Of a stretch of DNA of 20,748 nt, positions 6,954-13,395 are shown piece after piece. This stretch comes from DALYJJ01 sp031969915 (lineage in GTDB: Bacteria > Acidobacteriota > Terriglobia > Bryobacterales > Bryobacteraceae). The DNA is taken from NCBI GenBank assembly GCA_031969915.1, contig DALYJJ010000111.1:1-20748 (forward strand). Direction: 5' to 3'. Position numbers and translations under genes: made by a program. Below the pieces are notes generated by a model. That model was not told the origin of the DNA. It saw nothing but the letters and a program-made list of their open reading frames with translations, and ran no database searches. Position 1 is the first letter of the stretch. Every line of letters begins with the position of its first letter.

Positions 6954-8258
6954 CTACCGCGGGGGGCGCACCAGGAAGTCCGCGCCCGGCCGCAGACCGT
7001 AATCGGGCGGCAGTTGACGGTAGTCGACGCCATTCCGCGCGTTCCAATCCCACTCCACGCGGCCCCCGAGAATCGTCATCTCACACGCCAGGCGCCGGCG
7101 TCCGCGCAGCACGCCGCCGTGCGAATCGGTGAAGCCGAAGTCGCCCTGCATCACCTGCCACAACGCAAGATCCGCGGCCGCGCCCACGCTCAGGTGGCCG
7201 TGTTGCGGACGGCGGATGATTTGCGCGGGCAACCACGTGGCGCGCGCGACGATCTCGCGCAGCGGCATACCCAGGGCGAGGAACTTCGACATGGTCGTCG
7301 GCAGGTCCTGCATACCCGCGTTCATGCTCTCGGCGTGGAGGTCGGTGGAAATCGAATCGGGCCAGAAGCCCTGGGCCACCGCCGGCGCGGCATTGCGAAA
7401 GACGAAGCTGCCGCCGCCGTGTCCGACGTCGAATTTCACGCCGCGCTCGCGGGCGCGGTTGAGGTAGGGCAGCAACTGTCCCTTCTCATCGAGCATGGGG
7501 ACCGCGCTGCGGTAGGCGTGGGTGCTGATGTCGCCAGGCCGCAGTTTCTCCCCGACCAGTTGCCAATAGGGCCGCTCCTTCAGAAAGTAGCCGAAGTCAA
7601 CCATCACCGGAAGTCCGCTCCGTGCGCCGGCGGCGATGGCCTGTTCCACCTGCGTCCAGGCGGGCTTCTCATAGTGCGCGGACTTGACGCCAACCACGAC
7701 ATCGGCGTGTTTCTTCGCCAGCGCGGCCACGGCGTCCGGATTGAAGTCGGTCTCCACCTGTTCGTTGATGTTGCCCATCATGCCGTAGCCGGCGATGTTG
7801 ATCATCGCGTAGAGGCGCGTGCGCACACGGTCGATCACGGTGTGCCGGAAGGTCTCAAAGTTCCGCCAGCCCGCGCTGCCCGCGTCGGACATGGTGGTGG
7901 TGCAGGCGCGAAAGGCGAAGCTGTCGGGGGCGATGCTCTTATCACCGGCCCAGGCGTCCGCCGCGCCCGTGGTGTGAAACGCGTGCACATGGATATCCAC
8001 CGCGCCGGGCGTCACCACCAGCCCTTTGGCGTCGATGATCTTCTTCGCAAGCTTCGGATCCAGGTTTTCGCCCACCGCCGCCACCACGCCGCCCGCCACT
8101 GCCAGGTCGCGCACGGCGTCAATGGAGTTCTTCGGATCGATGAGGCGTCCGCCCTGGATCAGGATGTCCCAACTCTGGGCGTGAGAAATGGAACTAATCG
8201 CGTGGAGAAGCAGTATACTCACAGGAACGGCGGGACCAATGGGCATTCGAGATTTCAT
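6954..8258 (-). CDS. Exported amidohydrolase/deacetylase-family metallohydrolase
   Basis: 434 residues from the ATG at 8258, preferred because residues 1-28 then form a signal peptide (MKSRMPIG..., ending SHAQ). Alternatives are 8282 (longer) and a GTG at 8222. The protein follows the amidohydrolase TIM-barrel plan: H90-x-H92 in 'VDIHVHAF', the likely carboxylated Lys192 in 'VVVGVKSAHYEKP', His247 in 'GDISTHAY', and the Asp in 'PDSISTDLHAES'. The strand that in many relatives carries a metal-ligand His reads 'GLPVMVDFGYF' here, with Asp221; I believe this is typical of an acidobacterial/planctomycete subfamily. The fold family includes dihydroorotase-like enzymes and N-acyl-amino-acid deacetylases, so substrate is unassigned. 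A periplasmic location would exclude a pyrimidine role. It is divergent from, and overlaps by about 20 nt, the SPFH operon start. Confidence 0.85.
   Translation of the reverse strand: MKSRMPIGPAVPVSILLLHAISSISHAQSWDILIQGGRLIDPKNSIDAVRDLAVAGGVVAAVGENLDPKLAKKIIDAKGLVVTPGAVDIHVHAFHTTGAADAWAGDKSIAPDSFAFRACTTTMSDAGSAGWRNFETFRHTVIDRVRTRLYAMINIAGYGMMGNINEQVETDFNPDAVAALAKKHADVVVGVKSAHYEKPAWTQVEQAIAAGARSGLPVMVDFGYFLKERPYWQLVGEKLRPGDISTHAYRSAVPMLDEKGQLLPYLNRARERGVKFDVGHGGGSFVFRNAAPAVAQGFWPDSISTDLHAESMNAGMQDLPTTMSKFLALGMPLREIVARATWLPAQIIRRPQHGHLSVGAAADLALWQVMQGDFGFTDSHGGVLRGRRRLACEMTILGGRVEWDWNARNGVDYRQLPPDYGLRPGADFLVRPPR
8212..8219. promoter_or_regulatory. Palindromic -10 candidate between divergent genes
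   Basis: AGTATACT is a perfect palindrome, so a TATACT hexamer (five of six consensus) is present on both strands. For the plus strand (8214-8219) transcription would start near 8226, 13 nt before the SPFH ATG at 8239. I see no convincing -35 at 17 nt. On the minus strand the same site would start transcripts inside the metallohydrolase signal-peptide codons, so that gene probably uses another promoter further right. Confidence 0.35.
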
Positions 8259-9234
8259 CTCTAAGCAGTTTATCGACGTCATCCAGTGGACGGAGCCGGA
8301 GGACGGGATCCTCGCCTGGCGCTATCCCATGCAGGACTTGGAAATCCAGAACGGCGCGAAACTGACGGTGCGCGAATCGCAGTTCGCCCTGTTCGTCAAC
8401 GAAGGACGCATCGCCGACGTGTTCAGCCCCGGCCTGTACACGCTGGGCACGCAGACGCTTCCCATCCTCACCAACCTGATGAACTGGGACAAGGCGTTCC
8501 AGTCGCCCTTCAAGAGCGACGTTTACTTCTTCTCCTCCCGAATTCAAGTGAACCAGCGCTGGGGGACCACCAACCCCGTGACCATCCGGGACCGCGAGTT
8601 CGGCGCCGTCCGGCTGCGCGGTTACGGCATCTATTCCTGGCGCATCGCCGACCCCGCCACGTTCCACTTGAAGATCAGCGGCACGCGCGACCTCTATCGC
8701 GCCGCCGACATCGAGGGCCAGTTGCGCAACACCATCGTGTCGCGCATGGCCGACACCTTCGCCGAGAGCGGCGTGCCCTTCCTGGATATGGCGGCCAACC
8801 AGATCGAACTCGCGCAGACCATTGCGGATCACATCCAACCGGTGTTTAGCGATCTCGGCCTGGTGCTCGAGACCTTTGTGGTCGAGAACCTCTCGCTCCC
8901 CGAAGAGCTACAGAAACGTCTCGACGAGCGGATCGGCATGAACATGGTAGGCGACATGGGCCGGTACACGGCGTTCAACGCGGCGCAGTCGCTGCCCATC
9001 GCCGCCGCCAACGAAGGCGGCGGAGGCGCGGGTCTCGGCGCGGGCCTCGGCGCGGGCATGGTGCTCGCGCAGAACATGATGGGCGCGCTGAAACCGGCGG
9101 CCGAAGCGGCGCCCGCCGGGGCCTCCGCGGCAGCGCCTGCGGTGCAAGGCGAGACCAAGTTCTGCCTGGAGTGCGGCAAGACGATACCCAAGCGCGCAAA
9201 GTTCTGTCCGGAATGCGGTGGAGCGCAAAGCTAG
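8239..9234 (+). CDS. SPFH/band-7 domain protein with C-terminal zinc ribbon
   Basis: 331 residues from the ATG at 8239 (MGIRDFISKQFIDV is the usual N-terminus of this family; an earlier start at 8188 would run into the divergent gene). Residues ~15-225 form the SPFH domain of the YdjI/'virion core protein' type, for example 'DGILAWRYPMQDLEIQNGAK', 'FVNEGRIADVFSPGLYTLGT' and 'GTRDLYRAADIEGQLRNTIV'. A Gly-rich repeat (GAGLGAGLGAGM, ~265-280) and an Ala/Pro linker lead to a zinc ribbon with Cys309, Cys312, Cys323 and Cys326. There is no transmembrane helix; such proteins scaffold membrane patches by oligomerising. It is the first gene of the eight-gene operon and overlaps the AdoMet decarboxylase gene by 17 nt. 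Confidence 0.92.
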   Translation: MGIRDFISKQFIDVIQWTEPEDGILAWRYPMQDLEIQNGAKLTVRESQFALFVNEGRIADVFSPGLYTLGTQTLPILTNLMNWDKAFQSPFKSDVYFFSSRIQVNQRWGTTNPVTIRDREFGAVRLRGYGIYSWRIADPATFHLKISGTRDLYRAADIEGQLRNTIVSRMADTFAESGVPFLDMAANQIELAQTIADHIQPVFSDLGLVLETFVVENLSLPEELQKRLDERIGMNMVGDMGRYTAFNAAQSLPIAAANEGGGGAGLGAGLGAGMVLAQNMMGALKPAAEAAPAGASAAAPAVQGETKFCLECGKTIPKRAKFCPECGGAQS

Positions 9235-9601
9235 CTTGACCAGCCCACTTCCCGCAGCGTCCGGTTGCGAGTGGATTGTCGAGGCCCACGGATGTGCGGC
9301 GGCATCGCTCGCGGACCTGGCCAGGCTCGAGGCCCTTTTCGCACGCCTGATCGAAGAGATGCGCCTCTGCGCCATCGCGCCCGTGCAGTGGCACCAGTTT
9401 CCGGTTACGGGCGGGGTGACGGGTTTGGCGCTCCTGGCCGAATCGCATCTCGCCTGCCACACGTTTCCCGAATTCGGCACCCTGTGCCTGAACCTGTTCT
9501 GCTGCCGGCCCCGGCCGGTTTGGGATTTCGAGACCGCCCTGCGGTGGGGGTTCGGGGCGCGCCGCGTGAGTATCCGCACGGTGGAGCGGCCCTACGCATG
9601 A
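9218..9601 (+). CDS. speH: S-adenosylmethionine decarboxylase, pyruvoyl type (SpeH-like)
   Basis: 127 residues from a GTG at 9218, inside the end of the SPFH gene; a TTG at 9236 is an alternative. The family's self-processing site is clear: 'LLAESHLACHTFPEFG', with cleavage expected between Glu75 and Ser76 so that Ser76 becomes the pyruvoyl group. His81 and a Cys at 95/96 ('LNLFCC') correspond to the conserved processing/catalytic His and Cys of bacterial class 1B enzymes. It would convert AdoMet to decarboxylated AdoMet, the aminopropyl donor. The C-terminus is somewhat divergent from housekeeping SpeH. Its stop overlaps the next start (ATGA at 9598-9601). The likely partner is the aminopropyltransferase at 11899-13395. 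Confidence 0.9.
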   Translation: MERKASLTSPLPAASGCEWIVEAHGCAAASLADLARLEALFARLIEEMRLCAIAPVQWHQFPVTGGVTGLALLAESHLACHTFPEFGTLCLNLFCCRPRPVWDFETALRWGFGARRVSIRTVERPYA

Positions 9602-10230
9602 GCCGCCGCGCGAACTGTCCGAACTGCGGAGCGCAGGTGGATTTTCGCTGGTCGAGCGCGGTGCAGACGCAGTGCACCTACTGCCGGTCGATCCTGGTCC
9701 GCCACGACGTCAACCTGGAGAAAGTGGGAGAGTACGCGGACCTGCCGGAATCGGTGTCGCCCATTCAGATCGGCACGGAAGGGATCTACGGCAAGAGCGC
9801 CTTTCAGGTGGTGGGCCGAATCCTCTACGAGTACGACGACGGCGGCTGGAACGAGTGGCACATCGTGTTCCAGGACGGCCGCACGGCGTGGCTCTCCGAC
9901 GCGCAGGCCCAATACGCGGTGACCAGCCTGATCGACCCCGGGCATCCGATTCCGCCGGCAGGCGGGTGGAGGCCGGGTATGGGCGCGCGTCTCGCGCAGC
10001 GCGAATACACGGTTGCGGCCATCACCACCGCGCTCTATGCCGGCTTCGAGGGGGAGCTTCCGTTCGAGTCCTGGGACAAACAGGCCATCGAGTTCGTCGA
10101 CCTGCGAACCGCCGGGCGCGAGTTCGCAACCATTGACTACAGTGAGAGTCCGCCGCTGGTCTTTGCGGGCGAATGGGTGGAGTTCGACGAGCTGCGGCTG
10201 AAGAACCTCCGCGCGTTCGAGGGCTGGTAG
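9598..10230 (+). CDS. DUF4178 protein with N-terminal zinc ribbon (copy 1)
   Basis: 210 residues. The ATG at 9598 overlaps the previous stop (ATGA), and the product starts directly with a zinc ribbon: Cys7, Cys10, Cys26 and Cys29 (MSRRANCPNCG ... CTYC). Residues ~50-205 match the DUF4178 pattern: 'IQIGTEGIYGKSAFQVVGRI', 'YEYDDGGWNEWHIVFQDGR' and 'AWLSDAQAQYAVTSL', with a second half rich in aromatic strands ending 'LRLKNLRAFEGW'. The molecular role of DUF4178 is unknown; it recurs beside SPFH, DUF350 and polyamine genes. No membrane segment is seen, so it is probably cytosolic at the membrane face. The next gene starts 3 nt after its stop. Confidence 0.88.
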   Translation: MSRRANCPNCGAQVDFRWSSAVQTQCTYCRSILVRHDVNLEKVGEYADLPESVSPIQIGTEGIYGKSAFQVVGRILYEYDDGGWNEWHIVFQDGRTAWLSDAQAQYAVTSLIDPGHPIPPAGGWRPGMGARLAQREYTVAAITTALYAGFEGELPFESWDKQAIEFVDLRTAGREFATIDYSESPPLVFAGEWVEFDELRLKNLRAFEGW

Positions 10231-10233
10231 CCG

Positions 10234-11500
10234 ATGGCCGTTCGCTCGCTCCTTTGTCCGAACTGCGGCGGCAACGTCGAGTTGCGCGGCATGCAGCACA
10301 CGCTCACCGCGGTTTGCTCGCAGTGCATGGCGTTGCTCGATACCAAGTCTTCCAGCCTGAAAGTGCTCGAGGTGTTTCGCGCAAGAGAGCGCGTGCAGCC
10401 GCTCATCCCGCTGGGCACGCGCGGCAAGCTGCACGGCGACCTCTTCGAAGTCACCGGTTTCCAGCAGCGCACGATTACCGTCGAAGGCGTGGATTACTCC
10501 TGGCGCGAGTATGTGCTCTTCAGCCCCTACAAAGGCTTCCGCTACCTGAGCGAGTACAACGGGCATTGGAACGATATCAAGCCGGTGCACAGCGTTCCCC
10601 GGGAAACGTCGCAGAAGGGCAAGCCCGCGGTCTCGCTGCTGGGCGAAACGTATCTGCGGTTTCAAACCTCCGTTGCGCGGACATCGTTCGTGCTCGGCGA
10701 GTTCCCGTGGCGGGTGCGCAGCGGCGAAACGGTGGAAGTATGGGATTACATCGCGCCGCCGCGTCTGCTGTCGCGCGAACGGGCGGGCCGGGAGACCACG
10801 TGGTCGCTCGGCGAGTATACCACCGGCGNNNNNNNNNNAGATCTGGAAGGCGTTCGGTCTGCCCGGAAGCGCGCCGAAGGCCGTGGGCATCTTCGCGAAT
10901 CAGCCGTCGCCTTACAAAAGCAAGGTCGTGAACGTCTGGAAGGGCGCATTGATTCTGGTTGCCGCGTGGCTGGTGCTGCTGGTGTGGACCGCGTTGTTTA
11001 CCTCGGGCAAAGAGGTCTTTCGGGATCGTTTCGTCTACCACGCTGCCGCGGCCGGCGAAAAGAGCCTGGTCACTCCGGTCTTCGAATTGACGGGCCGCAC
11101 GTGCAGCGTCGAGGTCTCGCTGAGAACGGACCTCGAGAACGACTGGGCGTTCTTCAGCATGGCCTTGATCAACGACGATACGGGCTCGGCCTACGACTTC
11201 GGGCGCGAGGTCAGCTTCTACTCGGGGCGCGACAGCGACGGCGCCTGGACCGAGGGAGGCAAGAACGACCGGGTGATCGTCCCCGCCGTCCCCTCGGGCC
11301 GCTACTATCTGCGCATCGAGCCGGAGATGGAGAGCGCCAACGCGCGCCTGCGCTCCGTGAACTACGAGGTGATCGTAAGGCGCGACGTTCCGGTGTATGG
11401 GTTCTTTTTTCTCGCGCTGCCGCTGCTGTTGATACCGGCACTGTTCGTTACGTTCCGCGCCGCCGGCTTCGAAGGCGCGCGCTGGCAGGAGGGAGATTGA
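10234..11500 (+). CDS. DUF4178 protein with zinc ribbon and two TM helices (copy 2), interrupted by gap
   Basis: The N-terminal ~198 codons (10234-10828) and C-terminal ~220 codons (10841-11500) lie in different frames on either side of ten N, because the gap length is a placeholder. A zinc ribbon (Cys8, Cys11, Cys28, Cys31) is followed by DUF4178 sequence ('IPLGTRGKLHGDLFEVTGFQ', 'YSWREYVLFSPYKGFRYLSE', then 'EYTTG' before the gap and 'IWKAFGLPG' after). A transmembrane helix follows ('GALILVAAWLVLLVWTALF'), then a beta-rich extracytoplasmic region of ~120 residues, then a final helix ('GFFFLALPLLLIPALFVTF') close to the C-terminus. Copy 2 is therefore membrane-anchored, unlike copy 1. One base separates its stop from the next ATG. 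Confidence 0.85.
10829..10838. other. Assembly gap (ten N) inside the second DUF4178 gene
   Basis: Ten N interrupt an otherwise intact gene. The flanks leave one and two bases of split codons, so the true gap must be a multiple of three for the frame to stay open. If only three bases are missing, the join reads GEYTTG-(GNN)(NAG)-IWKAF, which could supply the Glu-Glu often seen just before 'IW/VWKAF' in this family. Confidence 0.95.
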
Positions 11501-11501
11501 G

Positions 11502-11681
11502 ATGAAGGCGTACCTGGCGTATGGCGCTCTTGTGCTCGCGGGCGTGGTATTCGCCGAATACCGGGGGCTGAGCCTGGCGGACGTCGACGAGGTGAAGAAC
11601 GTTCCCAAGTCGGTTCGCGACAATCCTGGCGCGTACCGTTCGCACTATGCGGGTTCGGCCCGCTACTTTGGAGGAAAGTGA
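11502..11681 (+). CDS. 59-residue one-TM operon protein
   Basis: ATG at 11502 (1 nt after the previous stop) to TGA at 11679-11681, 3 nt before the DUF350 start. The product is MKAYLAYGALVLAGVVFAEY, then an acidic/basic stretch ('LADVDEVKNVPKSVRDNPGA'), then a Tyr/Gly-rich tail ('YRSHYAGSARYFGGK'). Residues ~4-18 form one short hydrophobic segment, either a membrane anchor or a signal peptide. A Shine-Dalgarno (GGAGGGAG) lies just upstream. I do not recognise a named family. Its position inside a tightly coupled operon, and preserved spacing on both sides, argues that it is a real gene and probably a small membrane partner of DUF350. Confidence 0.8.
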   Translation: MKAYLAYGALVLAGVVFAEYRGLSLADVDEVKNVPKSVRDNPGAYRSHYAGSARYFGGK

Positions 11682-11684
11682 ATC

Positions 11685-11897
11685 ATGCCCGAATTCAACC
11701 CGGCGTATGTGATCAACGCGCTCGTCTTCGCGATCCTCGGGATCGTGATCTTCGTTCTCGCCTTTGTCGTGCTCGACAAGATAACACCCTACGCGCTCTG
11801 GAAGGAGATCGTCGAGGAACAGAATGTGGCGCTGGCGGTGCTGGTAGGCGCCATGGCTCTGGGCATCAGCATCATCATTGCCGCCGCCGTGCACTAA
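11685..11897 (+). CDS. DUF350 (YjfL-like) membrane protein, single unit
   Basis: 70 residues from the ATG at 11685, with GGAGGAAAG ~7-15 nt upstream. There are two transmembrane helices (~9-31 and ~48-69) joined by a charged loop 'DKITPYALWKEIVEEQNVAL'. The 'WKEIVEEQNVALAVLVGAMALGISI' region is diagnostic of DUF350. Many DUF350 proteins contain two such units; this one has only one, so it probably oligomerises. In E. coli the related YjfL sits in an operon with a PspA-like protein and an ATP-grasp ligase. The role is unknown; a membrane channel or scaffold acting with the SPFH protein is a reasonable inference. The next gene starts 1 nt after its stop. Confidence 0.9.
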   Translation: MPEFNPAYVINALVFAILGIVIFVLAFVVLDKITPYALWKEIVEEQNVALAVLVGAMALGISIIIAAAVH

Positions 11898-11898
11898 C

Positions 11899-13395
11899 GT
11901 GGCGGTTGTCCTCTTTCTCTCCGTCTTTCTGATCGCCGCCTGCGGGCTCATCTATGAGCTCATCGCCGGGACGCTGGCAAGCTATCTGCTCGGCGACAGC
12001 GTGCTGCAGTTCTCCACGGTGATCGGCACTTACCTGTTCGCGATGGGCATCGGGAGTTGGCTTTCGAAGTTCCTGACCCGGGGCCTGGTGGGCCGGTTCG
12101 TGGCGATCGAGCTGATGGTCGGACTCATCGGCGGCTTTTCCTCCTCGCTGCTCTTCCTTGCCTTCGCCTACACCGGGGCCTTTCGCCTGCTCCTGTACCT
12201 GATGGTGGTGGTGATCGGCATCCTGGTGGGCCTGGAGATCCCTCTGCTCATGCGGATCCTGAAGGAGCGCTTCGAATTTCGCGATCTCGTCGCGAACGTG
12301 CTGACCTTCGACTACCTGGGCGCGCTGGGCGCTTCGCTCCTCTTCCCGATTCTGCTCGTCCCCAGGCTGGGGTTGGTGCGCTCGGCCTTGCTCTTCGGGT
12401 TGATCAACGCTGGCGTGGCGCTGTGGTCCACGTTTCTGTTCGCTGACCGCATCGCCGGCCGCTCCGGGCTGCGTGCCGTGAGCGTCCTGGTTCTGGCCGC
12501 GCTGGTCGCGGGCTTCGCGGGCGCGGATCGCATCGCCAACGCCGCCGACGACACCCTGTACGCCGACGACGTCATCCTCTCCCGGGTGACCAAATACCAG
12601 CGCATTGTTCTGACCCGCTGGAAGGACGACCTGCGGCTGTTCCTCAACTCGCACCTGCAATTCAGCTCGCGCGACGAGTACCGTTACCATGAAGCGCTGG
12701 TGCATCCGGGCCTGGCCTCGGTGGCGGCGCCGCGCCATGTGCTCGTGCTCGGCGGCGGAGACGGCCTCGCCGTGCGCGAGGTCTTGAAGTACCCGCAAGT
12801 GGAGCGCGTGACCCTGGTGGATCTGGACGAGGAGATGACCCGGCTTTTCACCACCCACGCCACGCTCTCCCAACTCAACGCCGGAGCCCTCGGCGCGCCG
12901 CGCGTGCGCGTGATCAACGCCGATGCGTTCCCCTGGCTGGAAGCGGCGACGGAGACTTTCGATTTCATCGTCGCCGACTTTCCCGACCCGACGAACTTCT
13001 CGCTCGGCAAGCTCTACACCACCGCGTTCTATCGCCTTGCGTCCAAGCGCCTCAGCCGCCAGGGTGCGTTGGTGGTGCAGAGCACGTCGCCGCTCTTCGC
13101 GCGGCAAAGCTACTGGTGTATCGTCGAGACCCTGGAAAAAGCGGGCTTCCGCACGCACCCGTACCATGTCTACGTGCCCTCGTTCGGCGAGTGGGGGTTC
13201 GTTCTGGCAACGCTCGAACCCTATCGACCGCCGGTCACGCTACCCGAAGGACTGAAGTTCCTCACCGCGCGCACACTTCCCCAGTTGTTCGAGTTCCCCG
13301 CCGACATGCAGCGCGTACCCTCCCAACCCAACCGCCTCAACGATCAGATCCTGGTGCGCTACTACGATCAGGACTGGCGCGATATCGCCCGATGA
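11899..13395 (+). CDS. speE: Membrane-anchored spermidine-synthase-like aminopropyltransferase
   Basis: 498 residues from the GTG at 11899, which follows the DUF350 stop by 1 nt; a TTG at 11878 would overlap it. Residues 1-~210 contain about seven transmembrane helices. Residues ~215-450 form the spermidine synthase domain: 'LQFSSRDEYRYHEALVHPGL' (the Q...DE..YHE..H substrate motif), 'LVLGGGDGLAVREVLK' (AdoMet pocket, GGGDG at 285-289), 'VDLDEEM' (Asp that binds the donor), 'NADAF', and 'VADFPDP' with likely catalytic Asp360. Length matches the long membrane form of the family. It would move an aminopropyl group from the decarboxylase product onto an amine at the membrane. The acceptor is unknown: putrescine, a lipid amine or a protein are all possible. 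Its stop overlaps the next start (ATGA). Confidence 0.9.
   Translation: MAVVLFLSVFLIAACGLIYELIAGTLASYLLGDSVLQFSTVIGTYLFAMGIGSWLSKFLTRGLVGRFVAIELMVGLIGGFSSSLLFLAFAYTGAFRLLLYLMVVVIGILVGLEIPLLMRILKERFEFRDLVANVLTFDYLGALGASLLFPILLVPRLGLVRSALLFGLINAGVALWSTFLFADRIAGRSGLRAVSVLVLAALVAGFAGADRIANAADDTLYADDVILSRVTKYQRIVLTRWKDDLRLFLNSHLQFSSRDEYRYHEALVHPGLASVAAPRHVLVLGGGDGLAVREVLKYPQVERVTLVDLDEEMTRLFTTHATLSQLNAGALGAPRVRVINADAFPWLEAATETFDFIVADFPDPTNFSLGKLYTTAFYRLASKRLSRQGALVVQSTSPLFARQSYWCIVETLEKAGFRTHPYHVYVPSFGEWGFVLATLEPYRPPVTLPEGLKFLTARTLPQLFEFPADMQRVPSQPNRLNDQILVRYYDQDWRDIAR

Noticed and set aside
7014..8264. 416-codon plus-strand open frame
   Set aside because: Antisense to the metallohydrolase whose metal ligands are all in the other strand's frame.
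9028..9062. GC-rich tandem repeat
   Set aside because: Encodes the Gly-rich GAGLGAGLGAG linker of the SPFH protein; explained by the protein.
11875..13167. 430-codon minus-strand open frame
   Set aside because: Mirror of the aminopropyltransferase gene; His/Gln/Glu-rich nonsense with no hydrophobic core.
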